DNA of 64,000 nt from Eledone cirrhosa (GCA_964016885.1 OZ024743.1:344614063-344678062), one strand, 5' to 3'; numbered from the stretch's first letter, positions 26,361 through 40,115 are shown. Notes: generated by a model not told the origin, from the letters alone. Translations and numbers: made by a program.

Positions 26361-29300
26361 TGTCTACGTTGTTGTTTTTACTACTGTTGTTGACGTTGTT
26401 GTTGTTTCTACTGTAATTGACGTTGTTATTGTTACTACTGTTGTTGACGTTGTTATTGTTACTACTGTTGTTGACGTTGTTGTTGTTACTACTGCTTTTG
26501 ACGCTGTTATTAATACTACTGTTGTTGACGGTATTGTTGTTACTACTGTTGTTAACGTTGTTATTAGTACTGTTGTTGACGTTGTTGTTGTTACTACTGT
26601 TGTTGACGTTGTTATTTTTACTACTGTTCATGACGTTGTTGTTACTACTGTTGTTGACGTTGTTTTTACTACTGTTATTGACGTTGTTGTTATAACTACT
26701 GTTACTGACGTTGTTGTTGTTACTACTGTTGTTGACGTTGTTATTACTACTGTTGTTGACGTTGTTGTTGTTACTACTGTTGTTGACGTTGTTATTGTTA
26801 ATACTGTCGTTCACGTTGTTGTTACTTCTATTGTTTACGTGTTATTGTTACTACTGTCGTTGACGTTGTTGTTGTCACTACTGTTGTTGACGTTGTTATT
26901 GTTACTACTGTCGTTGACGATGTTGTTGTTACTACTGTTGTTGACGTTATTGTTGTTACTACAATTGTTGCCGTTGTTATTGTTACTACTGTTGTTGACG
27001 TTTTTGTTACTACTGTTGTTGACGTTGTTGTTGGTACTACTGCTTTTGATGCTGTTATTGTTAATATTGTTGTTGACGTTGTTGTTACTGATATTGTTGT
27101 TACTGATATTTTTACTACTGTTGTTGACGTTATTGTTGTTACTACTGTTGTTTACGTTGTTGTTTTTACTACTGTTGTTGACGTTGTTGTTGTTTCTACT
27201 GTAATTGACGTTGTTATTTTTTACTACTGACGTTGTTGTTGTTACTAATGTTTTTGACGTTGTTATTGTTACTACTGTAATTGACGTTGTTGTTGTAACT
27301 ACTGTTGTTGACGTTGTTGTTTACTGACGTTGTTATTGTTACTACTGTTGTTGACGTTGTTATTGTTACTACTGTAATTGACGTTGTTGTTACTACTGTT
27401 GTTGACGTTGTTGTTGTTTCTACTGTAATTGACGTTGTTATTGTTACTACTGTTGTTGACGTTGTTGTTTTTACTAATGTTGTTGACGTTGTTGTTGTTT
27501 CTACTGTAATTGACGTTGTTATTGTTACTACTGTTGTTGACATTGTTATTGTTACTACTGTAATTGACGTTGTTGTTACTACTGTTGTTGACGTTGTTGT
27601 TGTTTCTACTGTAATTGACGTTGTTATTGTTACTACTGTTGTTGACGTTGTTGTTGTTACTACTGTTATTGACGTTGTTGTTGTTACTACTGTTGTTGAC
27701 GTTGTTGTTGTTACTAATGTTGTTGATGTTGTTGTTGTTGTTACTACTGTTGTTGACGTTGTTGTTACTACTGTTGTTGACGTTGTTAGTGTTACTAATG
27801 TTGTTGACGTTGTTGTTGTTACTACTGTTGTTGACATTATTGTTGTTACTACTGTTGTTGACGTTGTTGTTACTACTGTTTCCGACGTTGTTTTTGTTAC
27901 TACTGCTGTTAACGTTGTTATTGTTACTATTGTTGTTGACGTTGTTATTGTTACCACTACTGCCGTTGACGTTGTTATTGTTACTACTGTTGTTGACGTT
28001 ATTTTCGTTACTACTGTTATTGACGTTGTTGTTTTTACTACTGTTGTTGACGTTGTTGTTGTTACTACGGTTATTGATGTTGTTGTTGTTACTAGTGTTG
28101 TTGTCGTTGTTGTTGTTACTACGGTTATTGACGTTGTTGTTGTTACTACGGTTATTGACGTTGTTGTTGTTACTACTACTGTTGTGGACGTTGTTGTTAC
28201 TACTGTTGTTGACGTTGTTGTTGTTACTACTGCTATTGACGTTGTTGTTGTTACTACTGTTATTGACGTTGTTGTTGTTACTACTGTTGTTGACGTTGTT
28301 GTTGTTACTACGGTTATTGACGTTGTTGTTGTTACTACTACTGTTGTTGACGTTGTTGTTATTACTACTGTTGTTGACGTTGTTGTTGTTACTAATGTTG
28401 TTGACGTTGTTGTTGTTACTACTGTTATTGACGATGTTGTTGTTACTACTGTTGTTGACGTTGTTGTTGTTACTACTGTTGTTGTCATTGTTGTTGTTAC
28501 TACGGTTATTGACGATGTTGTTGTTACTACAGTTAGTGACGTTGTTGTTGTTACTACTGTTGTTGACGTTGTTGTTACTACTGTTATTGACGTTGTTGTT
28601 ATTACTACTGTTATTGACGTTGTTGTTATTACTACTGTTGTTGACGGTATTGTTGTTACTACTGTTGTTAACGTTGTTATTAGTACTGTTGTTGACGTTG
28701 TTGTTGAAACTACTGTTGTTGACGTTGTTATTTTTACAACTGTTCATGACGTTGTTGTTACTAGTGTTGTTGACGTTGTTGTTACTACTGTTATTGACGT
28801 TGTTGTTATAACTAGTTACTGACGTTGTTGTTGTTACTACTGTTGTTGACATTGTTATTACTACTGTTGTTGACGTTGTTGTTGTTACTACTGTTGTTGA
28901 CGTTGTTATTGTGAATACTGTCGTTGACGTTGTTGTTGTTACTACTATTGTTTACGTGTTATTGTTACTACCGTCGTTGACGTTGTTGTTGTTACTACTG
29001 TTGTTGACTATGTTATTGTTACTACTGTCGTTGACGATGTTGTTGCTACTACTGCTGTTGACGTTATTGTTGTTACTACAATTGTTGACGTTGTTATTGT
29101 TACTACTGTTGTTGACGTTTTTGTTACTACTGTTGTTGACGTTGTTGTTGGTACTACTGCTTTTGATGCTGTTATTGTTACTATTGTTGTTGACGTTGTT
29201 GTTAATGATGTTGTTGACGTTATTGTTGTTACTACTGTTGTTGACGTTGTCATTGTTACTACTGTTGTTGACGTTGTTATTGTTACTACTGTTGTTGACG

Positions 29301-32300
29301 TTGTTATTTTTACTACTGTTGTTGACGTTATTGTTGTTACTACTTTTGTTTACGTTGTTGTTTTTACTACTGTTGTTGACGTTGTTGTTGTTTCTACTGT
29401 AATTGACGTTGTTAGTGTTACTACTGTTGTTGACGTTGTTATTGTTACTACTGTTGTTGACGTTGTTGTTGTTACTACTGTTTTGACGCTGTTATTGTTA
29501 CTACTGTTGATGACGTTGTTGTTGTTACTAATGTTTTTGCCGTTGTTATTGTTACTACTGTTGTTGACGTTGTTATTGTTACTACTGTAATTGACGTTGT
29601 TGTTGTAACTACTGTTGTTGACGTTGTTGTTTTTACTAATGTTATTGACGTCGTTGTTGTTTCTACTGTTGTTGACGTTGTTATTGTTACTACTGTTGTT
29701 GACGTTGTTATTGTTACTACTGTAATTGACGTTGTTGTTACTACTGTTGTTGACGTTGTTGTTGTTTCTACTGTAATTGACGTTGTTATTGTTACTACTG
29801 TTGTTGACGTTGTTGTTACTACTGTTATTGACGTTGTTGTTGTTACTACTGTTTTTGACGTTGTTGTTGTTACTAATGTTGTTACTACTGTTGTTGACGT
29901 TGTTGTTACTACTGTTGTTGACGTTGTTAGTGTTACTAATGTTGTTGACGTTGTTGTTGTTACTACTGTTGTTGACGTTGTTGTTACTACTGTTTTTGAC
30001 GTTGTTTTTGTTACTACTGCTGTTAACGTTGTTATTGTTACTATTGTTGTTGACGTTGTTATTGTTACCACTACTGCCGTTGCCGTTGTTATTGTTACTA
30101 CTGTTGTTGACGTTGTTGTTACTACTGTTGTTGACGTTGTTGTTACTACTGTTGTTGACGTTGTTGTTACTACTGTTGTTGACGTTGTTAGTGTTACTAA
30201 TGTTGTTGACATTATTGTTGTTACTACTGTTGTTGACGTTGTTGTTACTACTGTTTTTGACGTTGTTTTTGTTACTACTGCTGTTAACGTTGTTATTGTT
30301 ACTATTGTTGTTGACGTTGTTATTGTTACCACTACTGCCGTTGCCGTTGTTATTGTTACTACTGTTGTTGACGTTATTTTCGTTACTACTGTTATTGACG
30401 TTGTTGTTTTTACTACTGTTGTTGACGTTGTTATTGTTACTACTGTTGTTGACGTCGTTATTGTTACTACTGTTGTTGACGTTGTTGTTGTTACTGCTGT
30501 TGTTGACGTTATTGTTGTTACTACAATTGTTGACGTTGTTAATGTTACTACTGTTGTTGACGTTTTTGTTACTACTGTTGTTGACGTTGTTGTTGGTACT
30601 ACTGCTTTTGATGCTGTTATTGTTACTATTGTTGTTGACGTTGTTGTTACTGATGTTGTTGACGTTATTGTTGTTACTACTGTTGTTGACGTTGTCATTG
30701 TTACTACTGTTGTTGACGTTGTTATTGTTACTACTGTTGTTGACGTTGTTATTTTTACTACTGTTGTTGACGTTATTGTTGTTACTACTGTTGTTTACGT
30801 TGTTGTTTTTACTACTGTTGTTGACGTTGTTGTTGTTTCTACTGTTATTGACGTTGTTATTGTTACTACTGTTGTTGACGTTGTTATTGTTACTACTGTT
30901 GTTGACGTTGTTGTTGCTACTACTGCTTTTGACGCTGTTATTGTTACTACTGTTGTTGACGTTGTTGTTGTTACTACTGCTTTTGACGCTGTTATTGTTA
31001 CTACTGTTGATGACGTTGTTGTTGTTACTAATGTTTTTGACGTTGTTATTGTTACTACTGTTGTTGACGTTGTTATTGTTACTACTGTAATTGACGTTGT
31101 TGTTACTACTGTTGTTGACGTTGTTGTTGTTTCTACTGTAATTGACGTTGTTATTGTTACTACTGTTGTTGACGTTGTTGTTACTACTGTTTTTGACGTT
31201 GTTGTTGTTGTTACTAATGTTGTTGTTACTACTGTTGTTGACGTTGTTGTTACTACTGTTGTTTACGTTGTTAGTGTTACTAATGTTGTTGACGTTGTTG
31301 TTGTTACTACTGTTGTTGACATTATTGTTGTTACTACTGTTGTTGACGTTGTTGTTACTACTGTTTCCGACGTTGTTTTTGTTACTACTGCTGTTAACGT
31401 TGTTATTGTTACTATTGTTGTTGACGTTGTTATTGTTACCACTACTGCCGTTGACGTTGTTATTGTTACTACTGTTGTTGACGTTATTTTCGTTACTACT
31501 GTTATTGACGTTGTTGTTTTTACTACTGTTGTTGACGTTGTTGTTGTTACTACGGTTATTGACGTTGTTGTTGTTACTAGTGTTGTTGTCGTTGTTGTTG
31601 TTACTACGGTTATTGATGTTGTTGTTGTTACTACGGTTATTGACGTTGTTGTTACTACTACTGTTGTGGACGTTGTTGTTACTACTGTTGTTGACGTTGT
31701 TGTTGTTACTACTGCTATTGACGTTGTTGTTGTTACTACTGTTATTGACGTTGTTGTTGTTACTACTGTTGTTGACGTTGTTGTTGTTACTACGGTTATT
31801 GACGTTGTTGTTGTAACTACTACTGTTGTTGACGTTGTTGTTATTACTACTGTTGTTGACGTTGTTGTTGTTTCTACTGTAATTGACGTTGTTATTGTTA
31901 CTACTGTTGTTGACGTTGTTATTGTTACTACTGTTGTTGACGTTGTTGTTGTTACTAATGTTTTTGACGTTGTTATTGTTACTACTGTTGTTGACGTTGT
32001 TATTGTTACTACTGTAATTGACGTTGTTGTTACTACTGTTGTTGACGTTGTTGTTGTTTCTACTGTAATTGACGTTGTTATTGTTACTACTGTTGTTGAC
32101 GTTGTTGTTACTACTGTTTTTGACGTTGTTGTTGTTGTTACTAATGTTGTTATTACTACTGTTGTTGACGTTGTTGTTACTACTGTTGTTGACGTTGTTA
32201 GTGTTACTAATGTTGTTGACGTTGTTGTTGTTACTACAGTTGTTGACATTATTGTTGTTACTACTGTTGTTGACGTTGTTGTTACTACTGTTTTTGACGT

Positions 32301-33677
32301 TGTTTTTGTTACTACTGCTGTTAACGTTGTTATTGTTACTATTGTTGTTGACGTTGTTATTGTTACCACTACTGCCGTTGACGTTGTTATTGTTACTACT
32401 GTTGTTGACGTTATTTTCGTTACTACTGTTATTGACGTTGTTGTTTTTACTACTGTTGTTGACGTTGTTATTGTTACTACTGTTGTTGACGTCGTTATTG
32501 TTACTACTGTTATTGACGATGTTGTTGTTACTACTGTTGTTGACGTTGTTGTTGTTACTACGGTTATTGACGTTGTTGTTGTTACTACTGTTGTTATCAT
32601 TGTTCTTGTTACTACGGTTATTGACGTTGATGTTGTTACTACTACTGTTGTTGACGTTGTTGTTATTACTACTGTTGTTGACGTTGTTGTTGTTACTAAT
32701 GTTGTTGACGTTGTTGTTGTTACTACTGTTATTGACGATGTTGTTGTTACTACTGTTGTTGACGTTGTTGTTGTTACTACGGTTATTGACGTTGTTGTTG
32801 TTACTACTGTTGTTGTCATTGTTGTTGTTACTACGGTTATTGACGATGTTGTTGTTACTACAGTTAGTGACGTTGTTGTTGTCACTACTGTTGTTGACGT
32901 TGTTGTTACTACTGTTATTGACGTTGTTGTTATTACTACTGTTATTGACGTTGTTTTTATTACTACTGTTGTTGACGGTATTGTTGTTACTACTGTTGTT
33001 AACGTTGTTATTAGTACTGTTGTTGACGTTGTTGTTGAAACTACTGTTGTTGACGTTGTTATTTTTACAACTGTTCATGACGTTGTTGTTACTACTGTTG
33101 TTGACGTTGTTGTTACTACTGTTATTGACGTTGTTGTTATAACTAGTTACTGACGTTGTTGTTGTTACTGCTGTTGTTGACGTTGTTATTACTACTGTTG
33201 TTGACGTTGTTGTTGTTACTACTGTTGTTGACGTTGTTATTGTTAATACTGTCGTTGACGTTGTTGTTGTTACTACTATTGTTTACGTGTTATTGTTACT
33301 ACCGTCGTTGACGTTGTTGTTGTTACTACTGTTGTTGACTATGTTATTGTTACTACTGTCGTTGACGATGTTGTTGTTACTACTGTTGTTGACGTTATTG
33401 TTGTTACTACAATTGTTGACGTTGTTATTGTTACTACTGTTGTTGACGTTTTTGTTACTACTGTTGTTGACGTTGTTGTTGGTACTACTGCTTTTGATGC
33501 TGTTATTGTTACTATTGTTGTTGACGTTGTTGTTAATGATGTTGTTGACGTTATTGTTGTTACTACTGTTGTTGACGTTGTCATTGTTACTACTGTTGTT
33601 GACGTTGTTATTGTTACTACTGTTGTTGACGTTGTTATTTTTACTACTGTTGTTGACGTTATTGTTGTTACTACTTT
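26361..33677 (+). repeat. 7.4-kb higher-order repeat, copy 3
   Basis: Third HOR copy, 7,317 bp. Markers: TTTACGTGTTATTG at 26,834, 28,951 and 33,282; ACTAGT at 28,811 and 33,142. It differs from copy 2 by a 1-bp deletion at about 29,480 (GCTTTTGAC becomes GTTTTGAC), a loss of exactly four 27-bp units near 31,944, and GTAATTGACG at about 29,775 where copies 1 and 2 have GTAATTGGCG. After about 33,700 the sequence no longer follows the HOR start but passes into a block of the 7.8-kb or 14.5-kb type. Edges are approximate. Confidence 0.9.
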
Positions 33678-35760
33678 TGTCTACGTTGTTGTTTTTACTA
33701 CTGTTGTTGACGTTGTTGTTGTTTCTACTGTAATTGACGTTGTTAGTGTTACTACTGTTGTTGACGTTGTTATTGTTACTACTGTTGTTGACGTTGTTGT
33801 TACTACTGCTTTTGACGCTGTTATTGTTGCTACTGTTGTTGATGTTGTTGTTGTTACTACTGCTTTTGACGCTGTTATTGTTACTACTGTTGATGACGTT
33901 GTTGTTACTAATGTTTTTGCCGTTGTTATTGTTACTACTGTTGTTGACGTTGTTATTGTTACTACTGTAATTGACGTTGTTGTTGTAACTACTGTTGTTG
34001 ACGTTGTTGTTTTTACTAATGTTGTTGACGTTGTTGTTGTTTCTAATGTAATTGACGTTGTTATTGTTACTACTGTTGTTGACGTTGTTATTGTTACTAC
34101 CGTAATTGACGTTGTTGTTACTACTGTTGTTGACGTTGTTGTTGTTTCTACTGTAATTGACGTTGTTATTGTTACTACTGTTGTTGACGTTGTTGTTACT
34201 ACTGTTATTGACGTTGTTGTTGTTACTACTGTTTTTGACGTTGTTGTTGTTACTAATGTTGTTACTACTGTTGTTGACGTTGTTGTTACTACTGTTGTTG
34301 ACGTTGTTAGTGTTACTAATGTTGTTGACGTTGTTGTTACTACTGTTTTTGACGTTGTTTTTGTTACTACTGCTGTTAACGTTGTTATTGTTACTATTGT
34401 TGTTGACATTGTTATTGTTACCACTACTGCCGTTGGCGTTGTTATTGTTACTACTGTTGTTGACGTTATTTTCGTTACTACTGTTATTGACGTTGTTGTT
34501 TTTACTACTGTTGTTGACGTTGTTATTGTTACTACTGTTGTTGACGTCGTTATTGTTACTACTGTTGTTGACGTTGTTGTTGTTACTGCTGTTGTTGACG
34601 TTATTGTTGGTACTACAATTGTTGACGTTGTTAATGTTACTACTGTTGTTGACGTTTTTGTTACTACTGTTGTTGACGTTGTTGTTGGAACTACTGCTTT
34701 TGATGCTGTTATTGTTACTATTGTTGTTGACGTTGTTGTTACTGATGTTGTTGACGTTATTGTTGTTACTACTGTTGTTGACGTTGTCATTGTTACTACT
34801 GTTGTTGACGTTGTTATTGTTACTACTGTTGTTGATGTTGTTAATTTTTACTACTGTTGTTGACGTTATTGTTGTTACTACTGTTGTTTACGTTGTTGTT
34901 TTTACTACTGTTGTTGACGTTGTTGTTGTTTCTACTGTAATTGACGTTGTTATTGTTACTACTGTTGTTGACGTTGTTATTGTTACTACTGTTGTTGACG
35001 TTGTTGTTGTTACTACTGCTTTTGAAGCTGTTATTGTTACTACTGTTGTTGACGTTGTTGTTGTTACTACTGTTGATGACGTTGTTGTTGTTACTAATGT
35101 TTTTGACGTTGTTATTGTTACTACTGTTGTTGACGTTGTTATTGTTACTACTGTAATTGACGTTGTTGTTACTACTGTTGTTGACGTTGTTGTTACTACT
35201 GTTGTTGACGTTGTTAGTGTTACTAATGTTGTTGACGTTGTTGTTGTTACTACTGTTGTTGACATTATTGTTGTTACTACTGTTGTTGACGTTGTTGTTA
35301 CTACTGTTTTTGACGTTGTTTTTGTTACTACTGCTGTTAACGTTGTTATTGTTACTATTGTTGTTGACGTTGTTATTGTTACCACTACTGCCGTTGACGT
35401 TGTTATTGTTACTACTGTTGTTGACGTTATTTTCGTTACTACTGTTATTGACGTTGTTGTTTTTACTACTGTTGTTGACGTTGTTATTGTTACTACTGTT
35501 GTTGACGTCGTTATTGTTACTACTGTTGTTGACGTTGTTGTTGTTAGTACTGTTGTTGACGTTATTTTCGTTACTACTGTTATTGACGTTGTTGTTGTTA
35601 CTACTGTTGTTGATGTTGTTATTGTTACTACTGTTGTTGACGTTATTGTTGTTACTACAATTGTTGACGTTGTTATTGTTACTACTGTTGTTGACGTTTT
35701 TGTTACTACTGTTGTTGACGTTGTTGTTGGTACTACTGCTTTTGATGCTGTTATTGTTAC
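31350..35760 (+). repeat. Long duplicated block A (partner at +8,781 bp)
   Basis: From the GTTTCCGACG unit (about 31,366) to the GGTACTACTGC unit (about 35,730), this 4.4-kb stretch is repeated almost base for base 8,781 bp downstream. It covers the last 2.3 kb of HOR copy 3 and the block behind it. Two differences were noted: GTTGTTGTTACTAATG near 32,137 becomes GTTGTTTTTACTAATG near 40,918, and GATGTTG near 34,835 becomes GACGTTG near 43,616. The copy-3-specific loss of four units is present in both, so A' derives from a copy-3-like sequence. The first and last 10-20 bp of the block are uncertain. Confidence 0.88.
33678..35675 (+). repeat. Block behind HOR copy 3, paralogue of 7.8-11.5 kb
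   Basis: The order of variants follows 7,780-10,350 and then 10,350-11,530. It includes a 24-bp unit with GCTTTTGAC, GTTGCTACTG, GCCGTTG, GTTTCTAATG, the GACATTG plus GCCGTTGGCG pair, GGTACTACAATTG and the one-base-extra unit GTTAATTTTTACT at 34,840. The right half is shorter than 10,421-11,560. No gene is seen. Confidence 0.75.
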
Positions 35761-38700
35761 TACTGTTGTTGACGTTGTTATTACTACTGTTGTTGACGTT
35801 GTTGTTGTTACTACTGTTGTTGACGTTGTTATTGTTAATACTGTCGTTCACGTTGTTGTTGTTACTAATGTTGTTACTACTGTTGTTGACGTTGTTGTTA
35901 CTACTGTTGTTGACGTTGTTAGTGTTACTACTGTTATTGACGTTGTTGTTGTTACTACTGTTGTTGACGTTGTTGTTGTTACTAACGTTGTTGATGTTGT
36001 TGTTGTTGTTACTACTGTTGTTGACGTTGTTGTTACTGCTGTTGTTGACGTTGTTAGTGTTACTAATGTTGTTGACGTTGTTGTTGTTACTACTGTTGTT
36101 GACATTATTGTTGTTACTACTGTTGTTGACGTTGTTGTTACTACTGTTTCCGACGTTGTTTTTGTTACTACTGCTGTCAACGTTGTTATTGTTACTATTG
36201 TTGTTGACGTTGTTATTGTTACCACTACTGCCGTTGACGTTGTTATTGTTACTACTGTTGTTGACGTTATTTTCGTTACTACTGTTATTGACGTTGTTGT
36301 TTTTACTACTGTTGTTGACGTTGTTATTGGTACTACTGTTGTTGACGTCGTTATTGTTACTACTGTTGTTGACGTTGTTGTTGTTACTACTGTTATTGAC
36401 GTTATTTTCGTTACTACTGTTATTGACGTTGTTGTTGTTACTACTGTTGTTGATGTTGTTATTGTTACTACTGTTGTTGACGTCGTTATTGTTACTACTG
36501 TTGTTGACGTTGTTATTGTTACTACTGTCGTTGACGTTCTTTTTGTTACTACAGTTACTGACGTTGTTGTAGTTACTACTGTTGTTGACGTTGTTATTGC
36601 TACTACTGTCGTTGACGTTGTTGTTGTTACTACTGTTGTTGACGTTATTGTTGTTACTACAATTGTTGACGTTGTTATTGTTACTACTGTTGTTGACGTT
36701 TTTGTTACTACTGTTGTTGACGTTGTTGTTGGTACTACTGCTTTTGATGCTGTTATTGTTACTATTGTTGTTGACGTTGTTGTTACTGATGTTGTTGACG
36801 TTATTGTTGTTACTACTGTTGTTGACGTTGTCATTGTTACTACTGTTGTTGACGTTGTTATTGTTACTACTGTTGTTGACGTTGTTATTTTTACTACTGT
36901 TGTTGACGTTATTGTTGTTACTACTGTTGTTTACGTTGTTGTTTTTACTACTGTTGTTGACGTTGTTGTTGTTACTACTGTTGTTTACGTTGTTGTTTTT
37001 ACTACTGTTGTTGACGTTGTTGTTGTTTCTCCTGTAATTGACGTTGTTATTGTTACTACTGTTGTTGACGTTGTTATTGTTACTACTGTTGTTGACGTTT
37101 TTGTTGTTACTACTGCTTTTGACGCTGTTATTGTTACTACTGTTGTTGACGTTGTTGTTGTTACTACTGCTTTTGACGCTGTTATTGTTACTACTGTTGA
37201 TGACGTTGTTGTTGTTACTAATGTTTTTGACGTTGTTATTGTTACTACTGTTGTTGACGTTGTTATTGTTACTACAGTAATTGACGTTGTTGTTACTACT
37301 GTTGTTGACGTTGTTGTTGTTTCTACTGTAATTGACGTTGTTATTGTTACTACTGTTGTTGACGTTGTTGTTGTTACTACTATTATTGACGTTGTTGTTG
37401 TTACTACTGTTTTTGACGTTGTTGTTGTTGTTACTAATGTTGTTGTTACTACTGTTGTTGACGTTGTTGTTACTACTGTTGTTGACGTTGTTAGTGTTAC
37501 TAATGTTGTTGACGTTGTTGTTGTTACTACTGTTGTTGACATGATTGTTGTTACTACTGTTGTTGACGTTGTTGTTACTACTGTTTTTGACGTTGTTTTT
37601 GTTACTACTGCTGTTAACGTTGTTATTGTTACTATTGTTGTTGACGTTGTTATTGTTACCACTACTGCCGTTGACGTTGTTATTGTTACTACTGTTGTTG
37701 ACGTTATTTTCGTTACTACTGTTATTGACGTTGTTGTTTTTACTACTGTTGTTGACGTTGTTATTGTTACTACTGTTGTTGACGTCGTTATTGTTACTAC
37801 TGTTGTTGACGTTGTTGTTGTTACTACTGTTGTTGACGTTATTTTCGTTACTACTGTTATTGACGTTGTTGTTACTACTGTTGTTGATGTTGTTATTGTT
37901 ACTACTGTTGTTGACGTTATTGTTGTTACTACAATTGTTGACGTTGTTATTGTTACTACTGTTGTTGACGTTGTTGTTGGTACTACTGCTTTTGATGTTG
38001 TTATTGTTACTATTGTTGTTGACGTTGTTGTTACTGATGTTGTTGACGTTATTGTTGTTACTACTGTTGTTGACGTTGTCATTGTTACTACTGTTGTTGA
38101 CGTTGTTATTGTTACTACTGTTGTTGACGTTGTTTTTTTTACTACTGTTGTTGACGTTATTGTTGTTACTACTGTTGTTTACGTTGTTGTTTTTACTACT
38201 GTTGTTGACGTTGTTTTTTCTTCTACTGTAATTGACGTTGTTATTGTTACTACTGTTGTTGACGTTGTTGTTGTTACTACTGCTTTTGACGCTGTTATTA
38301 ATACTACTGTTGTTGACGGTATTGTTGTTACTACTGTTGTTAACGTTGTTATTAGTACTGTTGTTGACGTTGTTGTTGTTACTACTGTTGTTGACGTTGT
38401 TATTTTTACTACTGTTCATGACGTTGTTGTTACTACTGTTGTTGACGTTGTTGTTACTACTGTTATTGACGTTATTGTTATAACTACTGTTACTGACGTT
38501 GTTGTTGTTACTACTGTTGTTGACGTTGTTATTACTACTGTTGTTGACGTTGTTGTTGTTACTACTGTTGTTGACGTTGTTATTGTTAATACTGTCGTTC
38601 ACGTTGTTGTTGTTACTACTATTGTTTACGTGTTATTGTTACTACTGTTGTTGATGTTATTGTTGTTACTACAATTGTTGACGTTGTTATTGTTACTACT

Positions 38701-39872
38701 GTTGTTGACGTTTTTGTTACTACTGTTGTTGACGTTGTTGTTGGTACTACTGCTTTTGATGCTGTTATTGTTACTATTGTTGTTGACGTTGTTGTTACTG
38801 ATGTTGTTGACGTTATTGTTGTTACTACTGTTGTTGACGTTGTCATTGTTACTACTGTTGTTGACGTTGTTATTGTTACTACTGTTGTTGACGTTGTTAT
38901 TTTTACTACTGTTGTTGACGTTATTATTGTTACTACTGTTGTTTACGTTGTTGTTTTTACTACTGTTGTTGACGTTGTTGTTGTTTCTACTGTAATTGAC
39001 GTTATTTTCGTTACTACAGTTATTGACGTTGTTGTTGTTACTACTGTTGTTGACGTTGTTGTTGTTACTACTGCTTTTGACGCTGTTATTGTTACTACTG
39101 TTGATGACGTTGTTGTTGTTACTAATGTTTTTGACGTTGTTATTGTTACTACTGTTGTTGACGTTGTTATTGTTACTACTGTAATTGACGTTGTTGTTGT
39201 AACTACTGTTGTTGCCGTTGTTATTGTTACTACTGTAATTGACGTTGTTGTTACTACTGTTGTTGACGTTGTTGTTCTTTCTACTGTAATTGACGTTGTT
39301 ATTGTTACTACTGTTGTTGACGTTGTTGTTGTTACTACTGTTATTGACGTTGTTGTTGTTACTACTGTTGTTGTTGTTACTAATGTTGTTGATGTTGTTG
39401 TTGTTACTACTGTTGTTGACGTTGTTGTTACTACTGTTGTTGACGTTGTTGTTTTTACTACTGTTGTTGACGTTGTTTTTTCTTCTACTGTAATTGACGT
39501 TGTTATTGTTACTACTGTTGTTGACGTTGTTATTGTTACTACTTTTGTTGACGTTGTTGTTGTTACTACTGCTTTTGACGCTGTTATTAATACTACTGTT
39601 GTTGACGGTATTGTTGTTACTACTGTCGTTAACGTTGTTATTAGTACTGTTGTTGACGTTGTTGTTGTTACTACTGTTGTTGACGTTGTTATTTTTACTA
39701 CTGTTCATGACGTTGTTGTTACTACTGTTGTTGACGTTGTTGTTACTACTGTTATTGACGTTGTTGTTATAACTACTGTTACTGACGTTGTTGTTGTTAC
39801 TACTGTTGTTGACGTTGTTATTACTACTGTTGTTGACGTTGTTGTTGTTACTACTGTTGTTGACGTTGTTAT
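35676..39872 (+). repeat. Long duplicated block B (partner at +11,107 bp)
   Basis: This stretch of about 4.2 kb recurs at 46,783-50,979 with a constant offset of 11,107 bp, so no net indel is present. One substitution was noted: GTTGTTGTTTCTCCTG near 37,020 against GTCGTTGTTTCTCCTG near 48,127. Private markers are GTCAACG (about 36,177), GTTATTGGTACT (about 36,325), GACGTTCTTTTTG (about 36,535), GACATGATTG (about 37,539) and TTTTTTTTACT (about 38,133). It contains TTTACGTGTTATTG at 38,625. Its left end overlaps block A by about 85 bp. Confidence 0.88.
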
Positions 39873-40115
39873 TGTTACTACTTTTGTTGACGTTGTTGTT
39901 GTTACTACTGCTTTTGACGCTGTTATTAATACTACTGTTGTTGACGGTATTGTTGTTACTACTGTCGTTAACGTTGTTATTAGTACTGTTGTTGACGTTG
40001 TTGTTGTTACTACTGTTGTTGACGTTGTTATTTTTACTACTGTTCATGACGTTGTTGTTACTACTGTTGTTGACGTTGTTGTTACTACTGTTATTGACGT
40101 TGTTGTTATTACTAC
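39540..40115 (+). repeat. 339-bp tandem duplication
   Basis: The ordered markers ACTACTTTTGTTGAC, GTTATTAATACT, GACGGTATTG, ACTGTCGTTAACG, GTTATTAGTACTG and GTTCATGACG occur at about 39,538-39,780 and again 339 bp later, from 39,877 to 40,110. 339 bp fits nine 27-mers plus four 24-mers. The corresponding place after B' (from 50,979) lacks the second copy and continues with a GTTAATACTGTCG unit, so the duplication belongs to the A' junction. Confidence 0.8.

Noticed and set aside
11561..33677. 7.4-kb units as rDNA or a tandem gene family
   Set aside because: No rRNA, tRNA or gene-like sequence lies within the unit; it consists entirely of the small satellite unit.
34157..38995. Open frame of 1,612 codons on +, Leu/Thr then Val/Asp/Thr rich
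   Set aside because: It changes from one low-complexity reading to another at a 1-bp insertion (about 34,840), starts at an arbitrary codon inside the array, has no domain or signal, and overlaps equally long - strand frames. It reflects a stop-free unit, not a gene.
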